Part shown: piece by piece, positions 51,139 to 58,218 of the stretch
Numbering within the stretch: the stretch's first letter is position 1
How the letters are laid out: the number at the start of each line of letters is the position of its first letter
NCBI GenBank assembly: GCA_964580215.1
Contig: CAZOJT010000005.1
Span: 45,046-109,045 of the forward strand
DNA length: 64,000 nt
Direction of reading: 5' to 3'
Source: SM23-73-3 sp964580215
Lineage (GTDB): Bacteria; Zixibacteria; MSB-5A5; SM1-73
Notes under the pieces: model-generated
What the model saw: only the letters and a program-made list of their open reading frames with translations
What the model was told of the DNA's origin: nothing
Database searches by the model: none
Program-made: the position numbers and the translations under genes

Positions 51139-52698
51139 TTAGAAAAACTCCCGATCTATTTTTGCCTTTTCAAATACATTTCCTGCTTTGCTTCTATCTT
51201 TCAGCCATTCCTCATAAAGATGTATCTTTGCCGGAATGGCAAAGGGTGATTGAGGAGAGGTAATCAAAGCCTCACCCGCTTCCAGCATCTGAATCTCTGT
51301 GCCCAAATCGGAGATGTCCTGCTTGGCTGAGGATTTCACTATGTTTCTGTCCCGCTCATCAGCCAATCCCAGAATGAACAAGGTATTGAATTGAGACAAA
51401 AGTTCTTCATCAATTAATTTTGGCTGCTGGGTGATGGCACATAGTCCAGTTTTGAATTTTCGTCCCTCCCTGGAGATCTGGGCAAAGATGTTTACGTCCG
51501 ATCTCCCCTTTTGAGAAAGCACCCTCTGTGCCTCTTCCATTACAATGATCGTAGGCAGAAGGGCTTTGAATTTTGATGGATCCTGATATGCCCGGCTGTG
51601 ATGAAAAAACACTGCTCTGGATAAAACCGCCGATATCAAAAGCTCCTCCTGTTCGGACATGTTGGAAGTATCCACCAAAACCAGCCTGCCCGACTCCAAG
51701 TCGTTGATCACATTTTTGGTAATGGATAATTCAGGATCTTTGTGAATGAAGGGAAGCCTGAGGATCTGTTCCACCCTTCTCTGAACCACACCGGCAGTCG
51801 ATTCAAAAAACCCTCTTCCGCTGGAAAGCTTAATTAAAAGATCCTCTATCTTGGCCTGCGCTATTTCTTGCATCCAGTTTTGCCCGAACAGATATCTTGC
51901 TGCGTAGAGCATCTCCACCTGCGGCTGGGTGAAATCGTATATGTGTCGGAAATCCTTTATATCTATTTCCCGCGGACTTATTTTGAGCCTGTTGTGAGGA
52001 CCCTTTAAATTCCGGGAACTATAAACTCTCAGCCGTTTTTCCGCCAGAGGATGATCCACCAAGCCCTTATGGGCTGGGTCTCCCCCACCGTCGTAATACT
52101 CACCATGGGGATCCAAGATCAGCATCCCATATTGGGAAGATTCCAGAACCGTGCCAGCAAGGACTTTCATCAGATTGCTCTTGCCCATGCCGGTGGTGGC
52201 AAATATCCCTATATGACAAGGAAAGACCTCGCCTGAGACACCCACCCGAAAGTCCAGAACATCCTCCCCCGATCGCAAAGATCCCACCTCCAGATCACCC
52301 ATGAAGTTTTTTAAGAATTCAAAATCCTTCTTCTGCGGGGTTCTTACTCTGGAAAAATGAGAAGGTATAGTTTTGGGCTTGCGGAATGTATTTTCCTTTA
52401 CATATCCCAAGGGAACACATCGTCCCACCTTGTAAAGCCTTCTCTCTTTTTCATGAAACTGGAAAGGTTCATCTTGCTTATCCAAAAGCATCATGTTTCC
52501 TGCGGTTCTCTCCGCCCAGTTGGGATCGGATGCCTCCACTCCATAGCTTACGTCCACCACCCTCAAATAGTATGGTAGTTTTTTGTCCTCGTCCTCCGCC
52601 AGAAGGATGTCCCCCAGATGCAAATCCTCCTCGTAGAAGGTTCGAAAATATAGTTCGGTTATCTTCTTTCCGGTGATTCTTCCTTTGTAATCCATCAT
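51139..52698 (-). CDS. herA: HerA-type DNA translocase ATPase
   Basis: HerA is a hexameric FtsK-like pump that works with NurA to resect DNA ends. The protein of about 519 residues has an N-terminal HAS-barrel-like region (about 1-100), Walker A FATTGMGKSN (about 167-176), LILDPHGEYYDG, and Walker B PTIIVMEEAQRVL, with an arginine-rich CAITQQPKLIDEELLSQFNT near the C-terminus as in HerA. I prefer the ATG at 52698, since GGAGG lies about 11 bases upstream; a TTG two codons earlier is too close to it. nurA is 1.1 kb upstream, separated by a base-composition-shifted insert. Confidence 0.93.
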   Translation of the reverse strand: MMDYKGRITGKKITELYFRTFYEEDLHLGDILLAEDEDKKLPYYLRVVDVSYGVEASDPNWAERTAGNMMLLDKQDEPFQFHEKERRLYKVGRCVPLGYVKENTFRKPKTIPSHFSRVRTPQKKDFEFLKNFMGDLEVGSLRSGEDVLDFRVGVSGEVFPCHIGIFATTGMGKSNLMKVLAGTVLESSQYGMLILDPHGEYYDGGGDPAHKGLVDHPLAEKRLRVYSSRNLKGPHNRLKISPREIDIKDFRHIYDFTQPQVEMLYAARYLFGQNWMQEIAQAKIEDLLIKLSSGRGFFESTAGVVQRRVEQILRLPFIHKDPELSITKNVINDLESGRLVLVDTSNMSEQEELLISAVLSRAVFFHHSRAYQDPSKFKALLPTIIVMEEAQRVLSQKGRSDVNIFAQISREGRKFKTGLCAITQQPKLIDEELLSQFNTLFILGLADERDRNIVKSSAKQDISDLGTEIQMLEAGEALITSPQSPFAIPAKIHLYEEWLKDRSKAGNVFEKAKIDREFF

Positions 52699-52704
52699 AT
52701 GCAA

Positions 52705-52833
52705 ATCACCTCCGCCCCCATTGCTTCACCATCCACCTTTGCCGACATTCACCTCTGCTCTTTCTGTGACTCGCTTGTTTTTCGTTACTACGTCTCTACC
52801 TCGCGCTGCACTGCATCTCCCTGCAACTAACCG
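52705..52833. other. Pyrimidine-skewed spacer between herA and the membrane-protein gene
   Basis: The plus strand is strongly C/T-rich, like the insert that follows. No gene seen. Confidence 0.45.
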
Positions 52834-53604
52834 TCACCCACCTGCCCCTAATACCTTCAACAACCCGTGCGCTAGCGCGGACCCAACCACCCCTAACCCA
52901 AACCCCACCCCGTAATCCACGTATCTTCGTTTCCTCAACATCCTCGCCAGCCCTTCCACCTGTTTCGCCCGCATCTCACTCAGAACCTCCAGATCGCTCA
53001 CTTCTCCTCGAGTTCTCGCCACCTCACCCTTCACCTCCCTCAATGTCCTGACCTCTTCAGCGATCCCAGCCTGTACACTTGCGATAACTCCCTCTACCTC
53101 TTCGCTGGCTCGCCCCACAGTCTCTCGGATATCTGCGAACTTCTTCCTTATTTCCTCCACCCTTTCCTCAACCCACTCAATATCCCGCCTCTCCCCATAG
53201 AATCCTTTCCTCTTCCTCTTCCACCTCCATATTCTCACCCACGGAACTATTACCCCGGGCGCCATAGCCCCCACGCCCATTACGCTGATCAATCCTGCTA
53301 ACAGAGCGACCATCAAACCGACATCACCGGCACCTAGTCCCCCAAACCACCCCAAGCATACCTGAGATGCCCACACCGCAAAAGCCGCAGACCCCTGACA
53401 CACGAGTAGGTAAAACACCAATCCGAAGATTGGGCTCCTCCATATCACAACCGGCAAAACCACACTTGCCCCCAGCAACGAGAGCCCCATGATCAAACTG
53501 ATCCCTCCCAGCGGGTACTCTGCGACCGGGCTAGCCCCCATCACCGTTATGCCCCATGCCACCAAACCAATCGGCAGTAACGCTATATACCATGTCTTCC
53601 TCAT
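52834..53604 (-). CDS. Membrane protein with cytoplasmic coiled coil, between herA and nurA
   Basis: I do not recognise the family. The 256-residue protein has four or so hydrophobic helices in residues 1-122 (ALLPIGLVAWGITVMG, LIMGLSLLGASVVLPVV, FGLVFYLLVCQGSAAFAVW, GLMVALLAGLISVMGVGAM), a basic stretch RIWRWKRKRKGF, a long coiled coil (about 140-225: RVEEIRKKFADIRETVGRAS, VRTLREVKGEVARTRGEV) and a final helix (YGVGFGLGVVGSALAHGLL). The DNA is clearly more GC-rich and uses different codons from neighbouring genes. GGGGA sequences precede the ATG. Its place between herA and nurA on the same strand suggests co-transcription, but it may be a recent insert. Confidence 0.75.
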   Translation of the reverse strand: MRKTWYIALLPIGLVAWGITVMGASPVAEYPLGGISLIMGLSLLGASVVLPVVIWRSPIFGLVFYLLVCQGSAAFAVWASQVCLGWFGGLGAGDVGLMVALLAGLISVMGVGAMAPGVIVPWVRIWRWKRKRKGFYGERRDIEWVEERVEEIRKKFADIRETVGRASEEVEGVIASVQAGIAEEVRTLREVKGEVARTRGEVSDLEVLSEMRAKQVEGLARMLRKRRYVDYGVGFGLGVVGSALAHGLLKVLGAGG

Positions 53605-53638
53605 ATTTATCCCCTTTCCCCTCTCATGTCACCTATTT

Positions 53639-53752
53639 CTACACCACCAACCACACAATCTCGACAGCTGTCCCCACACCCACTATCACTGTCAGCCCCT
53701 CGGTCCATTTCTCTTCGCATGTCCATCTGAGGCTCCATGAGTAGAATTTCAC
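53639..53752 (-). CDS. Possible 37-residue membrane peptide
   Basis: A GTG-started frame just upstream of the membrane-protein gene encodes a Trp-rich N-terminus (KFYSWSLRWTCEEKWTEG) and a hydrophobic segment GLTVIVGVGTAVEIVWLVV at its end. It lies in the same GC-rich block, 34 bp before the next start. No strong Shine-Dalgarno precedes the GTG. The hydrophobic tail is suggestive of a small membrane protein, but the frame is short. Confidence 0.3.
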   Translation of the reverse strand: MKFYSWSLRWTCEEKWTEGLTVIVGVGTAVEIVWLVV

Positions 53753-53845
53753 CCACTAATAACAACACGGCTGACATGATTCATTGTCGCAACCTATATC
53801 TGTCAAAGAATCAGAACCTGACTTAGGTTCTAGTCAATATTGGCT

Positions 53846-54904
53846 TCATCCTTTCAAATCCGCATTCAACACCTCATGAAAATCGGTAAACAACAAATCC
53901 CAGTCTGAGGTGGTTATACCCTTCTCAAAAGCCCTGGATTGCAGTTTGTATCTTATATCTTCTATCTCTGATAAGGTAATTCGGGAGATATTGTGAACTG
54001 CCGCCAGAGGATAAGGATATCCCAGGAAAGCCGGATCGCCGGAAAGATAGGATAAAACAGAGAAAATCATATTTGCATCCACCGGATCGATCCGATTGAC
54101 ATCTATCCGGAAGGCGAAATCTGAGGAGGCTTTCAGCTTAGCCACATAGATCTTTCCGAGATAGCTGGAGCCGGTGGTGTGAAGTTTCTCATCTGATATC
54201 TGGCAGAACCATTTTGAGTTTGGGCAGAACCTCTCCCCTGTTTTCATCACTGCCGGAATCAAAGGCGATTTATCTCCCCAATAAAGAGTGCTGGTTTTGG
54301 TCACCCCCACCAGATGAACACCCTTATCTTTAGCCTTCCGGGTGAACTGGAGCATGAAATTATAAGGCGGCGCGATGCTTGCCTTAAGCGATCCATCTAC
54401 AAGCAACATATCACCGCTTTCCAACTCATCCAAAAGCTTTTGTGCCATCCTCCATTCGGAGAAAAGTCTCAGGCGATCTAACATCTTCTCTATCCCCGGA
54501 GCTTCAGAGGGTTCTTCACCTACAAGATCACCATAGGCGGAACAATACATCTGGGATAGATTAGCCAGTGAGATTATCTCCAATTTTAAAGGTATAATCT
54601 TCTGATCGATCCTTTTCCCTTGGTAGTAGACGACCGAGCCAACCCGATAGACCCCGATCAGAAATGATCTCCCTTTAACCACTGTAGCCGAGCCGCCATC
54701 CACAGCCGCTACTTTTCCCACTGGCTCTTCTTCCTTTATTATATGGAAGGAAAGCTCATCTAAATCCTTGTCCAGAAGCAAAGGCTCTTTTTCTTCTTCA
54801 CCTGACTCCACCTCAATATAGGAAGGCTCGGAATCCAGCGCTTCTTGGATAAAGCTCACCGCTTGATTTATCTCATTCTCAATGGTTTCGTCTATATCCA
54901 GCAT
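53846..54904 (-). CDS. nurA: NurA-domain nuclease
   Basis: The 352-residue protein has the NurA pattern of acidic metal ligands: GKVAAVDGGSATVV (Asp69), DMLLVDGSLKA (Asp170), GVTKTSTLYWGD and AFRIDVNR (Asp268), ending with a His/Asn-rich AAVHNISRITLSE. NurA is a 5'-3' nuclease dimer that docks on the HerA hexamer and generates 3' single strands with Mre11-Rad50. In archaea the four genes often form one operon; here they are on one strand in the order nurA, (insert), herA, sbcD, sbcC. Confidence 0.9.
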   Translation of the reverse strand: MLDIDETIENEINQAVSFIQEALDSEPSYIEVESGEEEKEPLLLDKDLDELSFHIIKEEEPVGKVAAVDGGSATVVKGRSFLIGVYRVGSVVYYQGKRIDQKIIPLKLEIISLANLSQMYCSAYGDLVGEEPSEAPGIEKMLDRLRLFSEWRMAQKLLDELESGDMLLVDGSLKASIAPPYNFMLQFTRKAKDKGVHLVGVTKTSTLYWGDKSPLIPAVMKTGERFCPNSKWFCQISDEKLHTTGSSYLGKIYVAKLKASSDFAFRIDVNRIDPVDANMIFSVLSYLSGDPAFLGYPYPLAAVHNISRITLSEIEDIRYKLQSRAFEKGITTSDWDLLFTDFHEVLNADLKG

Positions 54905-54980
54905 TTCTGTTTTCCTTGTTTGCTTTAAGACTGCATGATTTTTAACTTATTTCACTTTCCTCTTTTCAATGTGGTGATAC

Positions 54981-55037
54981 TTTGGTAGCCGCAGGTCAGT
55001 TGACTTCCTATGGATCCAAATGGACAAATGAGCTTCA
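54981..55037. repeat. GTAGCCGCAGG repeat split by 38 bp
   Basis: GGTAGCCGCAGG and GCTTCAGCCTGCGATTCG are the two arms of the palindrome seen intact at 3979-4003, separated here by about 36 bp of unrelated sequence, as if something inserted between them. Confidence 0.55.
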
Positions 55038-55068
55038 GCCTGCGATTCGTTTTTTTCATCCCCTTAGA

Positions 55069-55509
55069 CTATTGTTCCTCCTCTGGTTGCATGCTGAAGC
55101 TTTGTATTTTCCATTTTCCTCTTTTTTTATTCAGAAAAAGTTTAAGCGGCTTTTCAACCTGTTTAGATTTCTCCTTATCTGTGGCATATTCTGAACTCAG
55201 TCCCAGTCTCAATCTCACCTCCGCACTGTCTTTCACGATCACAAAACTCTTTTTTGCTATCCGAGCACCGTCAAGCTTTTCCCCTAAAAAGAGACTATCC
55301 AAAATCTGGGAAGATATGTTTTGATTTTTGTCTTGTGTGATCGAGTCTAACACCGTTTCACTTCTCTGGTTTACCCCCCTTTCAAATTTTGCCAGAAGCT
55401 GTTTTATCAATGCCACGTCATCATCCGGCTTTTTGCCCACACATCCACAAATCAATAAAGCCACAAAAAACGTCCAAGCAACTTTGAAGAAATATCTTTG
55501 TTTATCCAT
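55069..55509 (-). CDS. Small lipoprotein, NTF2/SnoaL-like
   Basis: The 146-residue protein has a signal peptide ending in a lipobox-like ALLICGC, with Cys23 the likely lipidation site. The mature part (VALIKQLLAKFERGVNQRS, then a final beta-rich LKLFLNKKRGKWKIQSFSM) resembles the alpha+beta cone fold of DUF4440/SnoaL-like domains, mostly of unknown function. It would sit in the outer or inner membrane facing the periplasm. It lies downstream of the probable small RNA at 55613-55733, so that RNA may instead be its leader. Confidence 0.7.
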   Translation of the reverse strand: MDKQRYFFKVAWTFFVALLICGCVGKKPDDDVALIKQLLAKFERGVNQRSETVLDSITQDKNQNISSQILDSLFLGEKLDGARIAKKSFVIVKDSAEVRLRLGLSSEYATDKEKSKQVEKPLKLFLNKKRGKWKIQSFSMQPEEEQ

Positions 55510-55612
55510 CTTAATTGTAGTGATGGTTTTAGCCTGAAAACCGATACAATTATAAAAAGAAGTTCCGCTAAAAACAACTTTTATTTTTGAAAACTTTTCG
55601 GAAACCTTGCGT

Positions 55613-55733
55613 AAAAAAAGATGAGGGCTTACTCTGGTCGGATAGGGGGGCTAAAAACTATCCTTGGGGAATCCAGAACTCGCCCTCATGTCTCAAGACC
55701 CTGCGGACAATTTCTCTTTTTTCTTTTGAAACC
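55613..55733 (-). ncRNA. Probable small RNA or terminating leader, about 120 nt
   Basis: On the minus strand a strong promoter (55740-55768) is followed by a GUCUUGAGAC mini-hairpin and a long multi-part hairpin: GATGAGGGC / GCCCTCATC (55682-55690 with 55620-55628), UCUGG / CCAGA, GGATAG / CTATCC, separated by internal loops, and then TTTTTTT. The stem plus T-run is a strong terminator. I could not match it to 6S, SRP, RNase P, tmRNA or a riboswitch that I know. It ends 104 bp before the lipoprotein start. Confidence 0.6.
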
Positions 55734-55739
55734 AAACAG

Positions 55740-55768
55740 AATATAGAAGCTGTTAGAGAAGCCGTCAA
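55740..55768 (-). promoter_or_regulatory. Promoter of the small RNA
   Basis: TTGACG (55768-55763), 17-base spacer, TATATT (55745-55740) on the minus strand. Confidence 0.75.
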
Positions 55769-55945
55769 GAGAAAAGTTAATTTTTCAAAAACTTTTTTCC
55801 CAGTATAACTTCCCCGGCAACTTATTTGGTAGAACAAAAGGGCAAAGATTTTGTGAAGCATCTTTGTTTTTTTGGTGCCACTTTTTCGTTCATTTTATTC
55901 ATAGAAGAATGAATTCAAACCATAGGCATAAACAGGACTCTTAGC

Positions 55946-55975
55946 TTGACAAAAATTACAAAGCAGGCGTATCAA
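55946..55975 (+). promoter_or_regulatory. Possible promoter of the LVIVD-repeat gene
   Basis: TTGACA at 55946-55951, 18-base spacer, TATCAA at 55970-55975, 35 bp before the start codon. Confidence 0.5.
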
Positions 55976-56010
55976 CTTTAGAGAAATGCACTCAAAGTAA
56001 CTCTTCAAAA

Positions 56011-57915
56011 ATGAATTTGAAAAGAGCCATAAAGTTAATAATCGCAGGATTTATAGGATCAGCATTTTCTTTTTTTCCCTTCGCACTGGAGGCTCAACAA
56101 CCTTTCGCACCAGACTCAAGCATCATCAAACTCTCCAGCACCCTCTGGTCAGATTTAAGGGACATCGAGTTTTGTGAGACAAAAGCTTATTGCGTTTTTT
56201 TCGACGGACTAACTGTTGTAGATCTCTCTGACATCAATTCGCCTTCCCAGATAGGGCAAGTGGAGCTTCCCCAAAACGGTCAAAAAGTGGATGTTTCAGG
56301 CAATTATGCTTATCTTATCGCCCTGGATAGCTGCATCCATTTAATTGACATTTCATCAGTTAACCAACCTCTCTTAATAAACAGCTTCAAGACTTCCGAT
56401 CTCCTTACGGATATTCAAGTTCGGGATAACTGGGCGTATGTGACTGCGATAGATGCCGGGCTTTTGATTGTAGATGTCTCAGATCCCTTTAATGTCTCTT
56501 TGACTGGTTCATGTAGCGTAGCTGGTTTTCAGGCTCTCTCCCTTTACCTGTATGACAGTCTGGCTTACCTGGCGGGAGTTGGAGGTTTGAGACTGATCAA
56601 CGTTGTGTCTCCCTACTCTCCCTTCTTGTTCGGATCCAGTGATATTATGGTAGCAGCAAATAAAGTTTTTGTCAATGCGGATGAAGGAGAAATCTATGCT
56701 TATCTGGGCAATTCGGCACGGATTTCGATTCTAAACGTAACCAATCCCCAAGACATCTTTCCTCTTTCCAGTTACACGTCGACATCCACCATGGCTGATT
56801 TTTTTGTCGCTGATGATTATGCTTATCTGGGTTTAACCTACCGGGGGCTTCTGGTACTTAATATCGCAGACAGAACTTCCCCAGAAGAAGTCTCTGCCCT
56901 TCGGCTGGGAGATTACACCAAGGAAATCTTTTTTTATTCTGATTTTGTCTTTCTCACAGACCACTTCGAGTCCACAAAGATAATCAACGTCTTCAACCCT
57001 GGTCGCCCCTTTGTTTGTGGCAGATGGATCATTCCCGGCACAGGTGAGGATGCAGTTGTGAAAGATGATTTTGCCTACGTGATGTGCCGCAATTCCGGAC
57101 TCCATATATTAAATGTAGGGGACCCAGCTCATCCTCGGATGGTGAGCACTCTTTATGCCCCTTACAACAACAATGGGGTTGACGTTGAAGGAGATTACGC
57201 ATACATCGCCGCTCTTTTAACTGGAATGCAGGTGGTGGATATCTCAGATCCGTCTAATCCAGAAGTGGTGGAAAGATACCAGCCAGAGGGATACACATAC
57301 GGGGTAAAAGTAAAACAAGGATATGCCTATCTTTCAAATGCCCAAAATGATATTCAAATCATAGATATACAAAATCCTGCCTGCTTGATCCCCAGAGGAT
57401 CTGTCCAGACTCCGGGAACTGTCCAGGAAATTTTTATACGGGGCGAGTATCTTTACGTTGCAGACCTGTCCGCAGGATTAACCATTATAAACGTGGCGGA
57501 TAAAGACGATCCTTTCCTGGTCAGGTTCATTCCTACGGTGGGAAGATGTAAGAACGTGTTCTCATCAGGCGATCTTTTATTCTTGGCCTGTGAGGAAGTG
57601 GGAATGGAGATATATGATATCACCGATCCGGAAACACCTATGTTTCAAAGCTTTTATCCCACCTCTGAGGAAATTAAAGATTTGTATGTGGAAGACTATT
57701 ATGCCTATTTGACTATGGCAAATCACAAAATAGAGGTAATTGATATCTCCTCTCCTTCTGATCCTGTTCTTGTTGTTAGCTATCACCTTCTGGATAACCC
57801 GGGCAATCTAACGGTAAAGGATGAACACATTTATCTGTGTGATGGTCGTTCCTTTAAAATCTTGAGATTTCTCCCCCCTCCTTGGTTGCCTAAGGCAAGT
57901 GCGAAGAAGATGTAA
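56011..57915 (+). CDS. Secreted LVIVD-repeat beta-propeller protein
   Basis: After a signal peptide (about 1-29) the 634-residue protein consists of about thirteen LVIVD units of roughly 42 residues, each with a hydrophobic strand ending in D/N and a following S/P-x-x-P turn (LTVVDLSDINSP, LLIVDVSDPFN, MQVVDISDPSNP, MEIYDITDPETP, IEVIDISSPSDP), plus the Y-A-Y-L strand. LVIVD domains are predicted surface-exposed propellers of unknown ligand. There is no dockerin or other sorting tail, unlike neighbouring secreted proteins. The ribosome site is weak. Confidence 0.88.
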   Translation: MNLKRAIKLIIAGFIGSAFSFFPFALEAQQPFAPDSSIIKLSSTLWSDLRDIEFCETKAYCVFFDGLTVVDLSDINSPSQIGQVELPQNGQKVDVSGNYAYLIALDSCIHLIDISSVNQPLLINSFKTSDLLTDIQVRDNWAYVTAIDAGLLIVDVSDPFNVSLTGSCSVAGFQALSLYLYDSLAYLAGVGGLRLINVVSPYSPFLFGSSDIMVAANKVFVNADEGEIYAYLGNSARISILNVTNPQDIFPLSSYTSTSTMADFFVADDYAYLGLTYRGLLVLNIADRTSPEEVSALRLGDYTKEIFFYSDFVFLTDHFESTKIINVFNPGRPFVCGRWIIPGTGEDAVVKDDFAYVMCRNSGLHILNVGDPAHPRMVSTLYAPYNNNGVDVEGDYAYIAALLTGMQVVDISDPSNPEVVERYQPEGYTYGVKVKQGYAYLSNAQNDIQIIDIQNPACLIPRGSVQTPGTVQEIFIRGEYLYVADLSAGLTIINVADKDDPFLVRFIPTVGRCKNVFSSGDLLFLACEEVGMEIYDITDPETPMFQSFYPTSEEIKDLYVEDYYAYLTMANHKIEVIDISSPSDPVLVVSYHLLDNPGNLTVKDEHIYLCDGRSFKILRFLPPPWLPKASAKKM

Positions 57916-57934
57916 GCCGCAGCTGTGAACCATT

Positions 57935-58095
57935 CGGGACTGTTGAAAAAGCCTCAGTTTGGGGCGGGATATGCGTATGCTCGTATGAGTGCATACGCAC
58001 ATTCATACGAAAATTCCCGCTTTATGGGGGGGCAATGACTTATTACCCATAGCAGGGCATTTAGCCCTGCTAATAGTGTTTTTCAACAAGCCCAT
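57935..58095 (+). repeat. Family 1 element, copy 4
   Basis: Ends GGGACTGTTGAAAAAG and GTTTTTCAACAAGCCC. As in copy 3, the 20-bp palindromic unit (57971-58011) is doubled by a second inverted unit. Next to it (58106-58155) is the hairpin GGTTCGACTTCGCTCACCACC ... CTGTCGAAGGGCGGG, given here in parts. Confidence 0.75.
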
Positions 58096-58218
58096 ACGGT
58101 TCACCCCTTTGGTGGTTCGACTTCGCTCACCACCCTGAACCTGTCGAAGGGCGGGATTTCCAATGTTGTGAGAACTGAGGCTAATTCGTGTGCAACGAAA
58201 TAGTTTACCGACCAGAGG

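Noticed and set aside
55613..55733. 6S RNA or SRP RNA
   Set aside because: Too short and differently branched for 6S; lacks the conserved SRP helix 8 sequence.
55658..55861. 67-codon minus-strand frame over the small RNA
   Set aside because: It runs through the promoter and the hairpins of the RNA unit and has no ribosome site.
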